A DNA stretch of 64,000 bases from Zobellia russellii (GTDB taxonomy: Bacteria > Bacteroidota > Bacteroidia > Flavobacteriales > Flavobacteriaceae): NCBI RefSeq assembly GCF_018728565.1, contig NZ_JACSOI010000002.1, positions 1-64,000 on the forward strand, written 5' to 3'. Below the pieces are notes generated by a model. The model saw only the letters and a program-made list of their open reading frames with translations, made no database searches and was not told the DNA's origin. A program made the translations under genes and the position numbers. Positions 47,904 through 56,097 of this stretch are shown piece by piece (the stretch's first letter is position 1; each line of letters opens with the position of its first letter).

Positions 47904-48417
47904 GACAATCTTCACTTAATTATTTAAAGATAATTACTTCTTATCCGTTATGATTTGCACCGCTCACTATAAGCATATCATTTAACGAGTTGTTATGATT
48001 TTTAGCTCTTCAATTAGACTGATTATTACTAACCCAAGAAGCGACTGGTTAAGAACCCAGCATATCTTAATATTCTAGTTAAAATTCAATTTTTATTTTG
48101 CAAGTCTTTATAAGATAATGGTTCATGAATTAAAGGATATATTAAAAGGATTGGTTTTATTGTTTGCGAGGGAGGAAAGAAACAATTATAAACTGGAATC
48201 TCTTTAGAAAGGAAAAATATCTCCGAACAAGTAGCTTTAAAAACTACAGTAATATTAGTCGATTCTTAGCTGAAGTTCATGTTGACTATTTCCAGATGTT
48301 AAATTGTAAAAACAACACTTATTATCTATTTTTAGATACAAATTACAGAATTCCGTAATTTATATCAATATAAAAGATTTAACTTGTTTATTATTTTGAA
48401 TTTACCAAGCCTTATAT
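47904..48417. other. Gene-poor AT-rich stretch before the defence block
   Basis: About 510 bp. Two short plus-strand frames overlap here (29 codons from 48119, 64 codons from 48164), neither with family resemblance. They may be pieces of one frameshifted gene. No tRNA, repeat or clear promoter is visible. Confidence 0.35.
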
Positions 48418-50613
48418 ATGAATTTTAGAAAAATTCAATTTCCTTCCACTTATAAATATAGCTCTGACTCTCAACATATTCCTCTTGAATTTTACGAGGA
48501 AGCTTTTCCTGTTTCCAAAAAAATAGATTTGCTCTTAGGATATTTTAGCTCCAACGCTATTAAAGTATTGTCCAAAAGTTTTGCTGAATTCATTTTCAAT
48601 GGTGGAGAAATGAGGCTGATTACAAATCACATATTCAGCCTTAATGATTTTGAAAATTTAATTGATAATATTGAGCTTGAAGATGAGGATAAAATCATTG
48701 ATATTTTCTCTGACTTAACAGAAATTGAAAAAAACCTATCTCAATCTGGAAAACACTTTTTCGATTGCCTGAAGTATTTATTGAAACAGGGTAAGTTGAC
48801 GATTATTCCAGTAAAATTTAACAAGGTTGATTTAGCTCATTGTAAGAAAATGATTCTTTATGATGGTACAGATTACATTCTAACAGAGGGAAGTATCAAT
48901 TTCACATTATCTGCACTGTTGAAAAACTCCGAAAGTTTTCAAGTTGAGACTCCATGGAATGGCGAAGTCAGTGTTAAAAGAATTTCTAGTGAGAGAGATA
49001 GTTTTGAGAGAATTTTCAATAAAACCCACCCTAGTTACCAGTATATTGACAAAGAACAGATTGAAGTAATAATTAATGCCGTAGGTAGGGACAAAGACAT
49101 TGCTGATTTACTTGACGATTGCTTACAATTAGAAAAAGATGAGTATAGTGAAAAAGTAAAAGCTATAATTCAAAAGAAAAGTGAACGGTTTGATAAAATA
49201 ATAGAAGAGTTTACTTCTACTCCCAAATTTCCTTTTGCTGAAGGTCCTAGGGATTATCAAAATGAGGCTTATAATGCATGGGTGAACAAGAATTATTCGG
49301 GTGTATTTGCTATGGCCACAGGAACCGGAAAAACAATAACTTCCCTTAACTGCCTACTTAACATATTCAATACTGAAAAATCTTATAGGGCAATCATTTT
49401 AGTTCCTTCAATAGCATTGTTAAATCAATGGGAAGAGGAAGTTAAATCCTTCAATTTTAAAAAAATACTTAAAGTTGGTGGAGGTAACAATTGGGAAAAA
49501 GAATTTGCAAACTACACGAGCAACTACTCATGGGGTTTAAAGGAAGACTTGGTTATTATATCAACTTATGGCAGTTTTGTTCTAGATAGGTTTCTGAAAC
49601 TATTTAAAAAAGTTCAGGATGATTTTTTAATGATAGCTGATGAAGCTCATAATATGGGCGCGAACAATATAAAAAGTAAATTAAACAACATTACTGTCCA
49701 TAGGAAAATTGGCCTTTCTGCTACTCCTAAAAGGATTTATGATCCAGAAGGCACTTTAGCTCTTGATTCATTTTTTAATGACTCTCCCCCATATACTTAT
49801 AGCTTTGGAATGGAAAAAGCTTTAGAATATGGATATTTAACAGGGTATAAATACTTTCCCAAAATTGTTCAGTTAACAGAAGAAGAGTTTGATGAGTATA
49901 CTATAATTTCAAAACAACTCTTAAAATTTTTTGATTTTAAAACCGGGAAATTTAAAGATGACCCAATTGTAGAAATTCTTTTATTAAAAAGGAAAAACAT
50001 AATCCACAAAGCGCATAATAAAATATCACTATTCTCTAGCATAATTGGGGAGTTGAAAAGGGTTAAGAAAGACAAATACGTATTTGCATACATTCCTGAA
50101 GGATATACAATAAATATAGAAGGGGAAGACGTTAAATTAATGGATGAGTATATGAAGCGTATAAACGCAAATTATCCAGATATTAAGATGAACTCATATA
50201 CTTCTGAAGATCAAAACTTAGGTGATATTTTACGCGGTTTTGAAGATGGAAAAATTGAAATCTTATTTGCTATGAAAATGTTGGATGAGGGTGTTGATGT
50301 TCCAAGAGCAGAGGTTGGAATTTTTGCAAGTAGTACAGGGAATCCAAGACAGTTTATTCAAAGAAGGGGGAGGCTTTTAAGAAAGCATAAAGACAAAGCA
50401 TACTCAACCATCTATGATATGGTAGTTATTCCAAATCTTGAGAATCCGTCTGGAGAGCTTTATAATATTGAAAGAAATTTGGTTAAGAATGAATTAACCA
50501 GGGTTGCATATTTTGCAAGCTTATCTATGAATTTTTATGACAGTAAAGAAGCATTAATGAATGTTTGCATGAAGTACGATTTAGATTTAGACACAATAAT
50601 TAACGACCTATAA
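48418..50613 (+). CDS. PLD-nuclease/SF2-helicase fusion, defence
   Basis: 731 aa. The N-terminal third is a phospholipase-D-type nuclease-like domain, with a single HKD-like motif at H141, K143, S159 and N161 (HCKKMILYDG, TEGSIN). The rest is a superfamily 2 helicase: Q-motif region RDYQ (278-281), Walker A TGTGKT (301-306), DEAH (408-411), SAT (434-436) and motif VI QRRGRLLR. This order is known from type II/III-like restriction enzymes that translocate and cut. It leads a four-gene plus-strand operon. SF2 helicases have been annotated as Dnd-linked restriction enzymes, but membership here is unchecked. Confidence 0.85.
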   Translation: MNFRKIQFPSTYKYSSDSQHIPLEFYEEAFPVSKKIDLLLGYFSSNAIKVLSKSFAEFIFNGGEMRLITNHIFSLNDFENLIDNIELEDEDKIIDIFSDLTEIEKNLSQSGKHFFDCLKYLLKQGKLTIIPVKFNKVDLAHCKKMILYDGTDYILTEGSINFTLSALLKNSESFQVETPWNGEVSVKRISSERDSFERIFNKTHPSYQYIDKEQIEVIINAVGRDKDIADLLDDCLQLEKDEYSEKVKAIIQKKSERFDKIIEEFTSTPKFPFAEGPRDYQNEAYNAWVNKNYSGVFAMATGTGKTITSLNCLLNIFNTEKSYRAIILVPSIALLNQWEEEVKSFNFKKILKVGGGNNWEKEFANYTSNYSWGLKEDLVIISTYGSFVLDRFLKLFKKVQDDFLMIADEAHNMGANNIKSKLNNITVHRKIGLSATPKRIYDPEGTLALDSFFNDSPPYTYSFGMEKALEYGYLTGYKYFPKIVQLTEEEFDEYTIISKQLLKFFDFKTGKFKDDPIVEILLLKRKNIIHKAHNKISLFSSIIGELKRVKKDKYVFAYIPEGYTINIEGEDVKLMDEYMKRINANYPDIKMNSYTSEDQNLGDILRGFEDGKIEILFAMKMLDEGVDVPRAEVGIFASSTGNPRQFIQRRGRLLRKHKDKAYSTIYDMVVIPNLENPSGELYNIERNLVKNELTRVAYFASLSMNFYDSKEALMNVCMKYDLDLDTIINDL

Positions 50614-50617
50614 TTTT

Positions 50618-50833
50618 ATGGAAAGAGATCAAATATTAAGGGAAATTTTATCAGACCCTGATTTAATGTTAAAATATGGCATTAAAGAAAGTGAGTTGGA
50701 AAATTTGACTACAACTCCACCATATCACAAAAAAATAATTGAAGTACTTTCTGTTATTATCAATGAAAATGATAATCACTTAAATACATCCATGATTTAT
50801 AAAAAACTTAAAATAATCCACAATATAGGTTAG
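50618..50833 (+). CDS. Small operon protein between helicase and SMC-like ATPase
   Basis: 71 aa, helical, with no Cys and no membrane segment (MERDQILREILSDPDLML at the start). It starts 4 bp after the helicase stop, and the next gene starts 1 bp after its own stop, so it is translationally linked to both. It is likely a subunit or adaptor. The middle (SVIINENDNHLNTSMIYKKLK) could form a short winged-helix-like unit. Family not recognised. Confidence 0.65.
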   Translation: MERDQILREILSDPDLMLKYGIKESELENLTTTPPYHKKIIEVLSVIINENDNHLNTSMIYKKLKIIHNIG

Positions 50834-50834
50834 T

Positions 50835-53027
50835 ATGGCATCTATTATAAACAGTATCTCGTTTAAAAATTTCTTCAACTATTATGGGGAATTTGAAGAT
50901 ACAAAATATGATTTTGAAGAAGGGGTAAATATTATAGTGGCAGATAATGGTGCTGGAAAATCAAAATTTTTTAATGCCTTTCTCTGGTTATTTTATGACC
51001 AAATTTTAGACTCCGATGATAAACAAAAGAAGAATGTTAAGGATTTTGCAGTAAAGATTATCTCTGATAAGGCAAAAAATGAAACCTCCATAGGAGACCA
51101 AGTGCAAACAGGTATTAAGATTGAATATTCTACTGGCAGGTATAAATATCAAGTCATTAAATCATTTACTGCAACTAGGATTAGTGAAAAAATTACGGAT
51201 TTTGATAGTTGGCAGGTTACAATTGATGATATTGAAGTTGATAAAACTGACCATGTCCTCCCAAAATACAAGCCTGTTTACGATGCTGAAGAAAAACAGA
51301 AAATTATTAGTCAGCTCATTCTCCCTACACTAAGACAATATTCGTTCTTCCAAGGAGAAGAGGTGGATAAGATGATTGATTTCAGTAAAAAATCTAGTAT
51401 TGAAGATGCGGTTAGAACGCTGACGAACATTAGTAAATATGAAGAAATCGCAAAAATTGTTAAGGATGTAGCTATTAAGGCAGAAAAAGATCTTAACAGC
51501 CAAAACAAGTCTACTGCGGAACATAATGAAAGGTTGGAAATCGCAATAAATACTAAAAAAGATTTACAGTTAAAACTAGACCAGGAATCAGAAAAATTAA
51601 TTGAGTTTAAAGGGTTATATGAAGCCGCAGAACAAGAAAAAAACAATTTAGAACAAAACTTTGCAAATGCCGAAAAAAGAAAAGAATTAGATGATAAAAT
51701 TGTAGAAAAGAACAAAATACTAAAAAGAGTTAAGGAGGATTACGATTCTTTTTTAGATGGAATTAATAACAGATTTTTCGATGGTAATTTCTCCTGGATA
51801 TCACTTGGCTTTGAGGAATCTATAAATGACTTCAAAAACAAAATCAAAGAATTCAGGGAAAAAAGATATGAAAAAAGGACACTCCTTCATGCCGCGGACA
51901 ACCCTAATGAATACTTTACCATTCTACCATCCAACTCTCCAGATGCTGTTACTTTACAAACAATGATAGACCATAAAAAATGTTATGTCTGTGGAACCGA
52001 TGCACCTGAAGGAAGTAAACAATTCGAATATCTATTAAAATTAAAAAACAGACCCAACGAATCAAATAATAAAAAGGAATTTGTAAAAAATGATTTGGAA
52101 GACTTTTTCGGCAATCTTCAAATCAATGCCGCTCCATTTTTAAATAAGTTCGAATCAATTCCTCAAAGTGTATTAAGAACTAGAGAAAGGGAACTAGAAT
52201 TACGTAAACGTGTTGATAAACTAAATTCAGAACTGAAAGCCTTAAAATCCCAAAGAAAGGATATTCTAATTGCCGGAACAGAGTCTGAAGGTACAGACAA
52301 TTCTTTATCTATTATTAATCAATATAAAGGTTCAATTCGGAGGATGGAGCAAGCTTCCAATAGGATTGAAAGACTTCAAGAAGCCATAAGTGGTTTTAAA
52401 TCTAAAATATCTACAACGGAAAAAGAAATTAAAAATCTACGACCAAAAGATATAGCTGAAGGATACGTTACCAATTATGAAATAAGTCAAGATTTAGTTG
52501 ATGCAACTTTAGAAGCTAAGGAACGGGTATTTGACAAAATGGTGGACCTTCTACAAAATCATGCAAACGAACATTTCCAAAATTTAATAAAGTACAACGA
52601 TATAAAAGGAGGTGTTTTAAGCTTTGAGAAATCGCCATCAGGAGGTATATCATTAGATTATCTAGATGAGAAAGGAAATGAGGTTTCTGGGGCTTCTGAG
52701 GGCTTTCAACGTATGAAAAAGTTTGCTGTAGTAATGTCTATTATATCCGCTAACACATCCCAATACAACTATCCTCTTTTAGCAGACGCTCCCCTATCGG
52801 CATTTGGAAAAGCTTTTAATATGGGATTCTTCGATGCTATACCAAATGTTTTTCCTCAGAGCATCATATTAGTAAAAGACCTATATGATAAAGACTCCGC
52901 AGATAAATTAACTGATTTAGGTCAAAAGCTTATGAAAAGTGATTTCGTTAAAACACTACACTTAAATGAAGTTGACGAAGAATTGCCGCAGATTGAAAGA
53001 ACTACTAAAATTGAAAGAAGAAAATAA
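50835..53027 (+). CDS. SMC/DndD-like ATPase with CxxC hook
   Basis: 730 aa. Walker A is ADNGAGKS (residues 36-43), and FFQGEEVDKM (171-180) corresponds to a Rad50/DndD-type FxxGE element. A coiled coil runs from about 200 to 310. A CYVCG hook sits at C383/C386, a second coil at about 430-560, and SGASEGFQRMKKFA near 620 replaces the usual LSGGE signature. Walker B is YPLLADAP (646-653), lacking the standard catalytic glutamate after the Asp. It is related in plan to DndD but clearly distinct. Its stop overlaps the next start. Confidence 0.8.
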   Translation: MASIINSISFKNFFNYYGEFEDTKYDFEEGVNIIVADNGAGKSKFFNAFLWLFYDQILDSDDKQKKNVKDFAVKIISDKAKNETSIGDQVQTGIKIEYSTGRYKYQVIKSFTATRISEKITDFDSWQVTIDDIEVDKTDHVLPKYKPVYDAEEKQKIISQLILPTLRQYSFFQGEEVDKMIDFSKKSSIEDAVRTLTNISKYEEIAKIVKDVAIKAEKDLNSQNKSTAEHNERLEIAINTKKDLQLKLDQESEKLIEFKGLYEAAEQEKNNLEQNFANAEKRKELDDKIVEKNKILKRVKEDYDSFLDGINNRFFDGNFSWISLGFEESINDFKNKIKEFREKRYEKRTLLHAADNPNEYFTILPSNSPDAVTLQTMIDHKKCYVCGTDAPEGSKQFEYLLKLKNRPNESNNKKEFVKNDLEDFFGNLQINAAPFLNKFESIPQSVLRTRERELELRKRVDKLNSELKALKSQRKDILIAGTESEGTDNSLSIINQYKGSIRRMEQASNRIERLQEAISGFKSKISTTEKEIKNLRPKDIAEGYVTNYEISQDLVDATLEAKERVFDKMVDLLQNHANEHFQNLIKYNDIKGGVLSFEKSPSGGISLDYLDEKGNEVSGASEGFQRMKKFAVVMSIISANTSQYNYPLLADAPLSAFGKAFNMGFFDAIPNVFPQSIILVKDLYDKDSADKLTDLGQKLMKSDFVKTLHLNEVDEELPQIERTTKIERRK

Positions 53028-53509
53028 TGAATAGCCAAGAATTCAAATCCAATTTAGTTACCAAAAGGCCAAGATACGCCAATAGTAGAATTCCTTTAAT
53101 CGAAGCCTTGGCCAATAAAGGAAGTAGGTCATCTGAATACAGCCAATTTGGACCAATATACGAGCTTTATATTTATGCTATGATGACTGGCATAAAAAAG
53201 AAAAGACGCTTGCCTCTACCTCCTAGAAATCTAACTTCAGATTTTTTAGAAATTGGTAAATGGAAAAGGGATTCCTCTTTGGTAGATTTTTTGTTAATGG
53301 TGATTTTTACCCAAACTGAAGATTTAAACATTAATTGGAATGAGTTAGAAGATATGGAAGAAGACCAATTAAACAAAGTAATCTCAGATGTGGTAACGCT
53401 TATTGAAGAGTATGCTAATGGTGGTCTAGAGTACCTTGAAAATCTTTATGAAAAAGGAGAGTTAGAGAACTCTCATTATATGTTTATTGATTTATATAAA
53501 GACAGCTGA
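53027..53509 (+). CDS. Last gene of plus-strand defence operon, unknown
   Basis: 160 aa, helical and acidic in its second half, with no membrane segment. The start codon overlaps the stop of the SMC-like gene (TAATG). The N-terminal half carries SEYSQFGPIYELYIYAMMTGIKKKRRLPLP, followed by a DFLEIGKW stretch. It is similar in size and position to DndE next to DndD but has no sequence resemblance to it that I can see. I cannot assign a family; it may belong to the group of Dnd-associated small proteins. It converges on the GIY-YIG gene, 44 bp apart. Confidence 0.65.
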   Translation: MNSQEFKSNLVTKRPRYANSRIPLIEALANKGSRSSEYSQFGPIYELYIYAMMTGIKKKRRLPLPPRNLTSDFLEIGKWKRDSSLVDFLLMVIFTQTEDLNINWNELEDMEEDQLNKVISDVVTLIEEYANGGLEYLENLYEKGELENSHYMFIDLYKDS

Positions 53510-53553
53510 TTATTGCATTATCCAAAATAATCTGGATTAAAGTTCTTAAATGA

Positions 53554-54042
53554 TTAAGTTATGTAATCCACAACTTTTTCAATGATATTTTCAGAATATT
53601 GTTCTGCAAATTTCCAGTCTTCAATTTTTAAACTTTTAGGTGTGCTCCTGGAGGTATCGGATACAATTTTAAAATAATCAAATTCTGGCTCATAACTTGG
53701 AAAATATGTCTTAAGAAGAATAGATGGTGATTTGGTTAGAAGAACATGTAATGAATGTTCAACAGCCTGAGTAATGGTTCGCCATTTAACTGCAGGATAA
53801 TTTTCTCTTATCTCATTTAATTCTACGGACACAAGATTTACTTTATCAAAGTAATCTATAGATGGGGTTCCTTGCTTTTTAACTTTAAGGCTAAAAGTTC
53901 CGGTCTTGTGAAAATGTTGGACCCATCGAGAAAATGTTATTTTTTGAGTCTCACCAATATAAACTATGTCTTTGGAAAAAATAAAATAAACAAAAGAGCC
54001 ATCAAGTTCATACTTTGTAAATCCATCAACTTTCAGTTTCAT
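53554..54042 (-). CDS. GIY-YIG nuclease-like protein
   Basis: 162 aa with a GIY-YIG fold: VYFIFSKDIVYIGET (residues 18-32; YIG at 28-30), catalytic Arg39 in SRWVQHF and Glu95 in QAVEHSLHVLL. The first element reads VYF instead of GIY, a known variation. It probably nicks or cuts DNA. Its start overlaps the end of the GHKL ATPase gene by 17 bp, so the two are translated together. It closes the dndCDE operon. Its role as a restriction nuclease is inferred from context. Confidence 0.78.
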   Translation of the reverse strand: MKLKVDGFTKYELDGSFVYFIFSKDIVYIGETQKITFSRWVQHFHKTGTFSLKVKKQGTPSIDYFDKVNLVSVELNEIRENYPAVKWRTITQAVEHSLHVLLTKSPSILLKTYFPSYEPEFDYFKIVSDTSRSTPKSLKIEDWKFAEQYSENIIEKVVDYIT

Positions 54043-55702
54043 ATAAATCCCAGTTGTTATTTACCCAATGGTCGAGTTGGTTCGAAGATGCCCTATTATA
54101 CTTTTTAAATATTTCTATTGCAATATCCGCTTCTACACTTACAAATTTTTGAATTGTTTGATTTTCACCTACTGCCAATGAAAAAATTAACGCTTCAATT
54201 GATTGTCTTTCTGCAGACCCAACGTCAAATTTTGAAATTACCAAATCATAAAAAGGATGTAAAGTATTTATCAATACATATGTACCTTCTAATCTATCTG
54301 TAGCACTTTCCCATAAATTTCTTCCTTTTTGCCAATATCTAACTCTTCTAAAAACTTTTTTATCACCTTCTTCTTCATAATCAGGGTCATCTTCAACGGA
54401 ATGTTCTTCAGATTTCTCTTCTAGTTTAGTTTTCCTTTCAAGAACTTGGACACTTGCAGCATCTGTTGTTTCATCCTCCTCTTCCTCTAGAGTAGCATTA
54501 TTATTATTAAATTCAGAACCTTCTGTACCATTGTTTTGAAGCGCTTTCACCACTTCATCACATATTTGAAAAAGCTCCTTAGATTGTCCACGGGCTACTT
54601 TTGTAAGGGTATCTAATTTCTTTTCAACTTCTTCAGATACCGTTAAATGCTGTTTTGAAACATCAACATCGAATAGATCATCATGTTCTGTCCCAAATGA
54701 AATTTTAGCACGAAAACCAAACAACCTAGACAGAAATAATTTTTCTCCCCATTTTATTAATCGTCCATTTCTATAGAAATAGAATCCGCTATTTTTTAAA
54801 GTAACATCATATTCTTTGATGTCTTTTCTTTCATCTTCTGAAAAGCTAGCAAAACTCTTCATGCTTGCTTTGGGGAATATTGTAGCCTGAATTCTTATTT
54901 TTTCCCCATCAATATCCATTGGGTTTTCGAAGTACTCATCTAGAACCTTACAAGGTTTTTTGCAGTCATAGTCTTCCTTATTAAATGTATCTAATGCCTT
55001 ATCCCAAAAAAGTATATCTCTAGGTTCTACGTTTCTTTTTTTAACGACAGTTTCAGAATTCTCATCTGCTTTTATAACCTCGACTTTAAAAGTTACATCT
55101 TCTGGTTTTAAGTAATCGCAGTAGCTTACTCCAGCTCGGTCAGCTATTTCAGCAATTATATTAGCAGCAGTAACACGACTTGTATAGGTTAACTTGTCAA
55201 TAGTAATAACTGTTCCTGATTCATAAGTGCTTAATAAACCCAACTGGCTTTCAGGTACATTTTCTTTTTCATACCCAAAAGCATCTTTAGCCCTTATAAC
55301 ATCTCTATCCAAATAGAATTTTTCAGATACGGAACCATTTATTTTACTAACAACCTCTATTCTCTCACCTAATGAAAACCCCGCAGATTTTAAACCTAAA
55401 CCATATTTAGAAAGACTATTTGTACCATAAGCCACATCAGAACCCAACTGTAAAGCCTTCTCGATGCCTTTATCATCCATTCCTTTACCATTATCTACAA
55501 TTTGTATCTTATCAATATTTTGAATATTGTTAAGTGTTTTTCCCTTTTTCATAAAAAGCCTAACAATCATATTTTTTGCTTCAGCTACAACAGAGTTATC
55601 TACTATATCAAGAATAGCTGAACTTGGTTTATATCCAATTTTAGAAATAGCTTCACAGATTCTATCAGCATTAATCTGTAAAGGTTTAAAATTATCTGAC
55701 AT
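54026..55702 (-). CDS. MORC/paraMORC-like GHKL ATPase
   Basis: 558 aa. The N-terminal GHKL ATPase shows the N box ILDIVDNS (D32, D35, N36), G1 DNGKGM (70-75) and G2 SKYGLGLKSAGFSLG (99-113). An S5-like second part follows, then an acidic linker (about 405-450) and a C-terminal helical region. This matches the prokaryotic MORC/paraMORC ATPases, which are associated in gene neighbourhoods with helicases and nucleases of restriction systems. It follows dndE by 2 bp and overlaps the nuclease gene. It could act as a DNA clamp or sensor. Confidence 0.82.
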   Translation of the reverse strand: MSDNFKPLQINADRICEAISKIGYKPSSAILDIVDNSVVAEAKNMIVRLFMKKGKTLNNIQNIDKIQIVDNGKGMDDKGIEKALQLGSDVAYGTNSLSKYGLGLKSAGFSLGERIEVVSKINGSVSEKFYLDRDVIRAKDAFGYEKENVPESQLGLLSTYESGTVITIDKLTYTSRVTAANIIAEIADRAGVSYCDYLKPEDVTFKVEVIKADENSETVVKKRNVEPRDILFWDKALDTFNKEDYDCKKPCKVLDEYFENPMDIDGEKIRIQATIFPKASMKSFASFSEDERKDIKEYDVTLKNSGFYFYRNGRLIKWGEKLFLSRLFGFRAKISFGTEHDDLFDVDVSKQHLTVSEEVEKKLDTLTKVARGQSKELFQICDEVVKALQNNGTEGSEFNNNNATLEEEEDETTDAASVQVLERKTKLEEKSEEHSVEDDPDYEEEGDKKVFRRVRYWQKGRNLWESATDRLEGTYVLINTLHPFYDLVISKFDVGSAERQSIEALIFSLAVGENQTIQKFVSVEADIAIEIFKKYNRASSNQLDHWVNNNWDLYETES

Positions 55703-55704
55703 AC

Positions 55705-56097
55705 TTATATTTTTTTAAGGCCATAATTTATTTTATCAACTAAAAAATCAAATCCATCAATATTAGACCTTTCTACAACTTCATCATGAAGTAATTGCAA
55801 TCCATCATCAATATGCATTTTAATATATTTAGGGAGGTCCTTATCTGATATATGTATACCATAATGCAAGGCGACCATTCCTAAATAATAATCTAAATAA
55901 TGACCAAATAAAACAGACTTGGTATATTCTTTGCCGCTAGAGTTTTGAATATCTTCTAGCTTTAATTTTCTATCCTGTGATAAAGAATATGCTAGTGCTA
56001 TTCTAGAAATAATATTCTCTGTCCCTAAGTTTAAACGTCTAGTTAATTTAGCAACTACCTCTCTGTTTTCTTTACTGGTTCTAATATGCGTAAACAT
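55705..56097 (-). CDS. dndE: DNA phosphorothioation protein DndE
   Basis: 130 aa, typical for DndE. It starts FTHIRTSKENREVVAKLTRRLNLGTENIISRIALAYSLS, the characteristic helical region that forms a tetramer binding nicked double-stranded DNA. KEYTKSVLFGHYLDYYLGMV and HYGIHISDKDLPKYIKMHIDDGL follow. DndE is one of the three core proteins (C, D, E) for inserting sulfur into the DNA backbone. Its start overlaps the end of dndD by 17 bp. Confidence 0.92.
   Translation of the reverse strand: MFTHIRTSKENREVVAKLTRRLNLGTENIISRIALAYSLSQDRKLKLEDIQNSSGKEYTKSVLFGHYLDYYLGMVALHYGIHISDKDLPKYIKMHIDDGLQLLHDEVVERSNIDGFDFLVDKINYGLKKI

Noticed and set aside
48164-48358. 64-codon frame before the defence operon
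   Set aside because: No resemblance to any family and low complexity; kept only as part of the gap description.
48418-53509. Plus-strand quartet as a classical type I or III restriction-modification system
   Set aside because: No methyltransferase or specificity subunit is present on either strand nearby.
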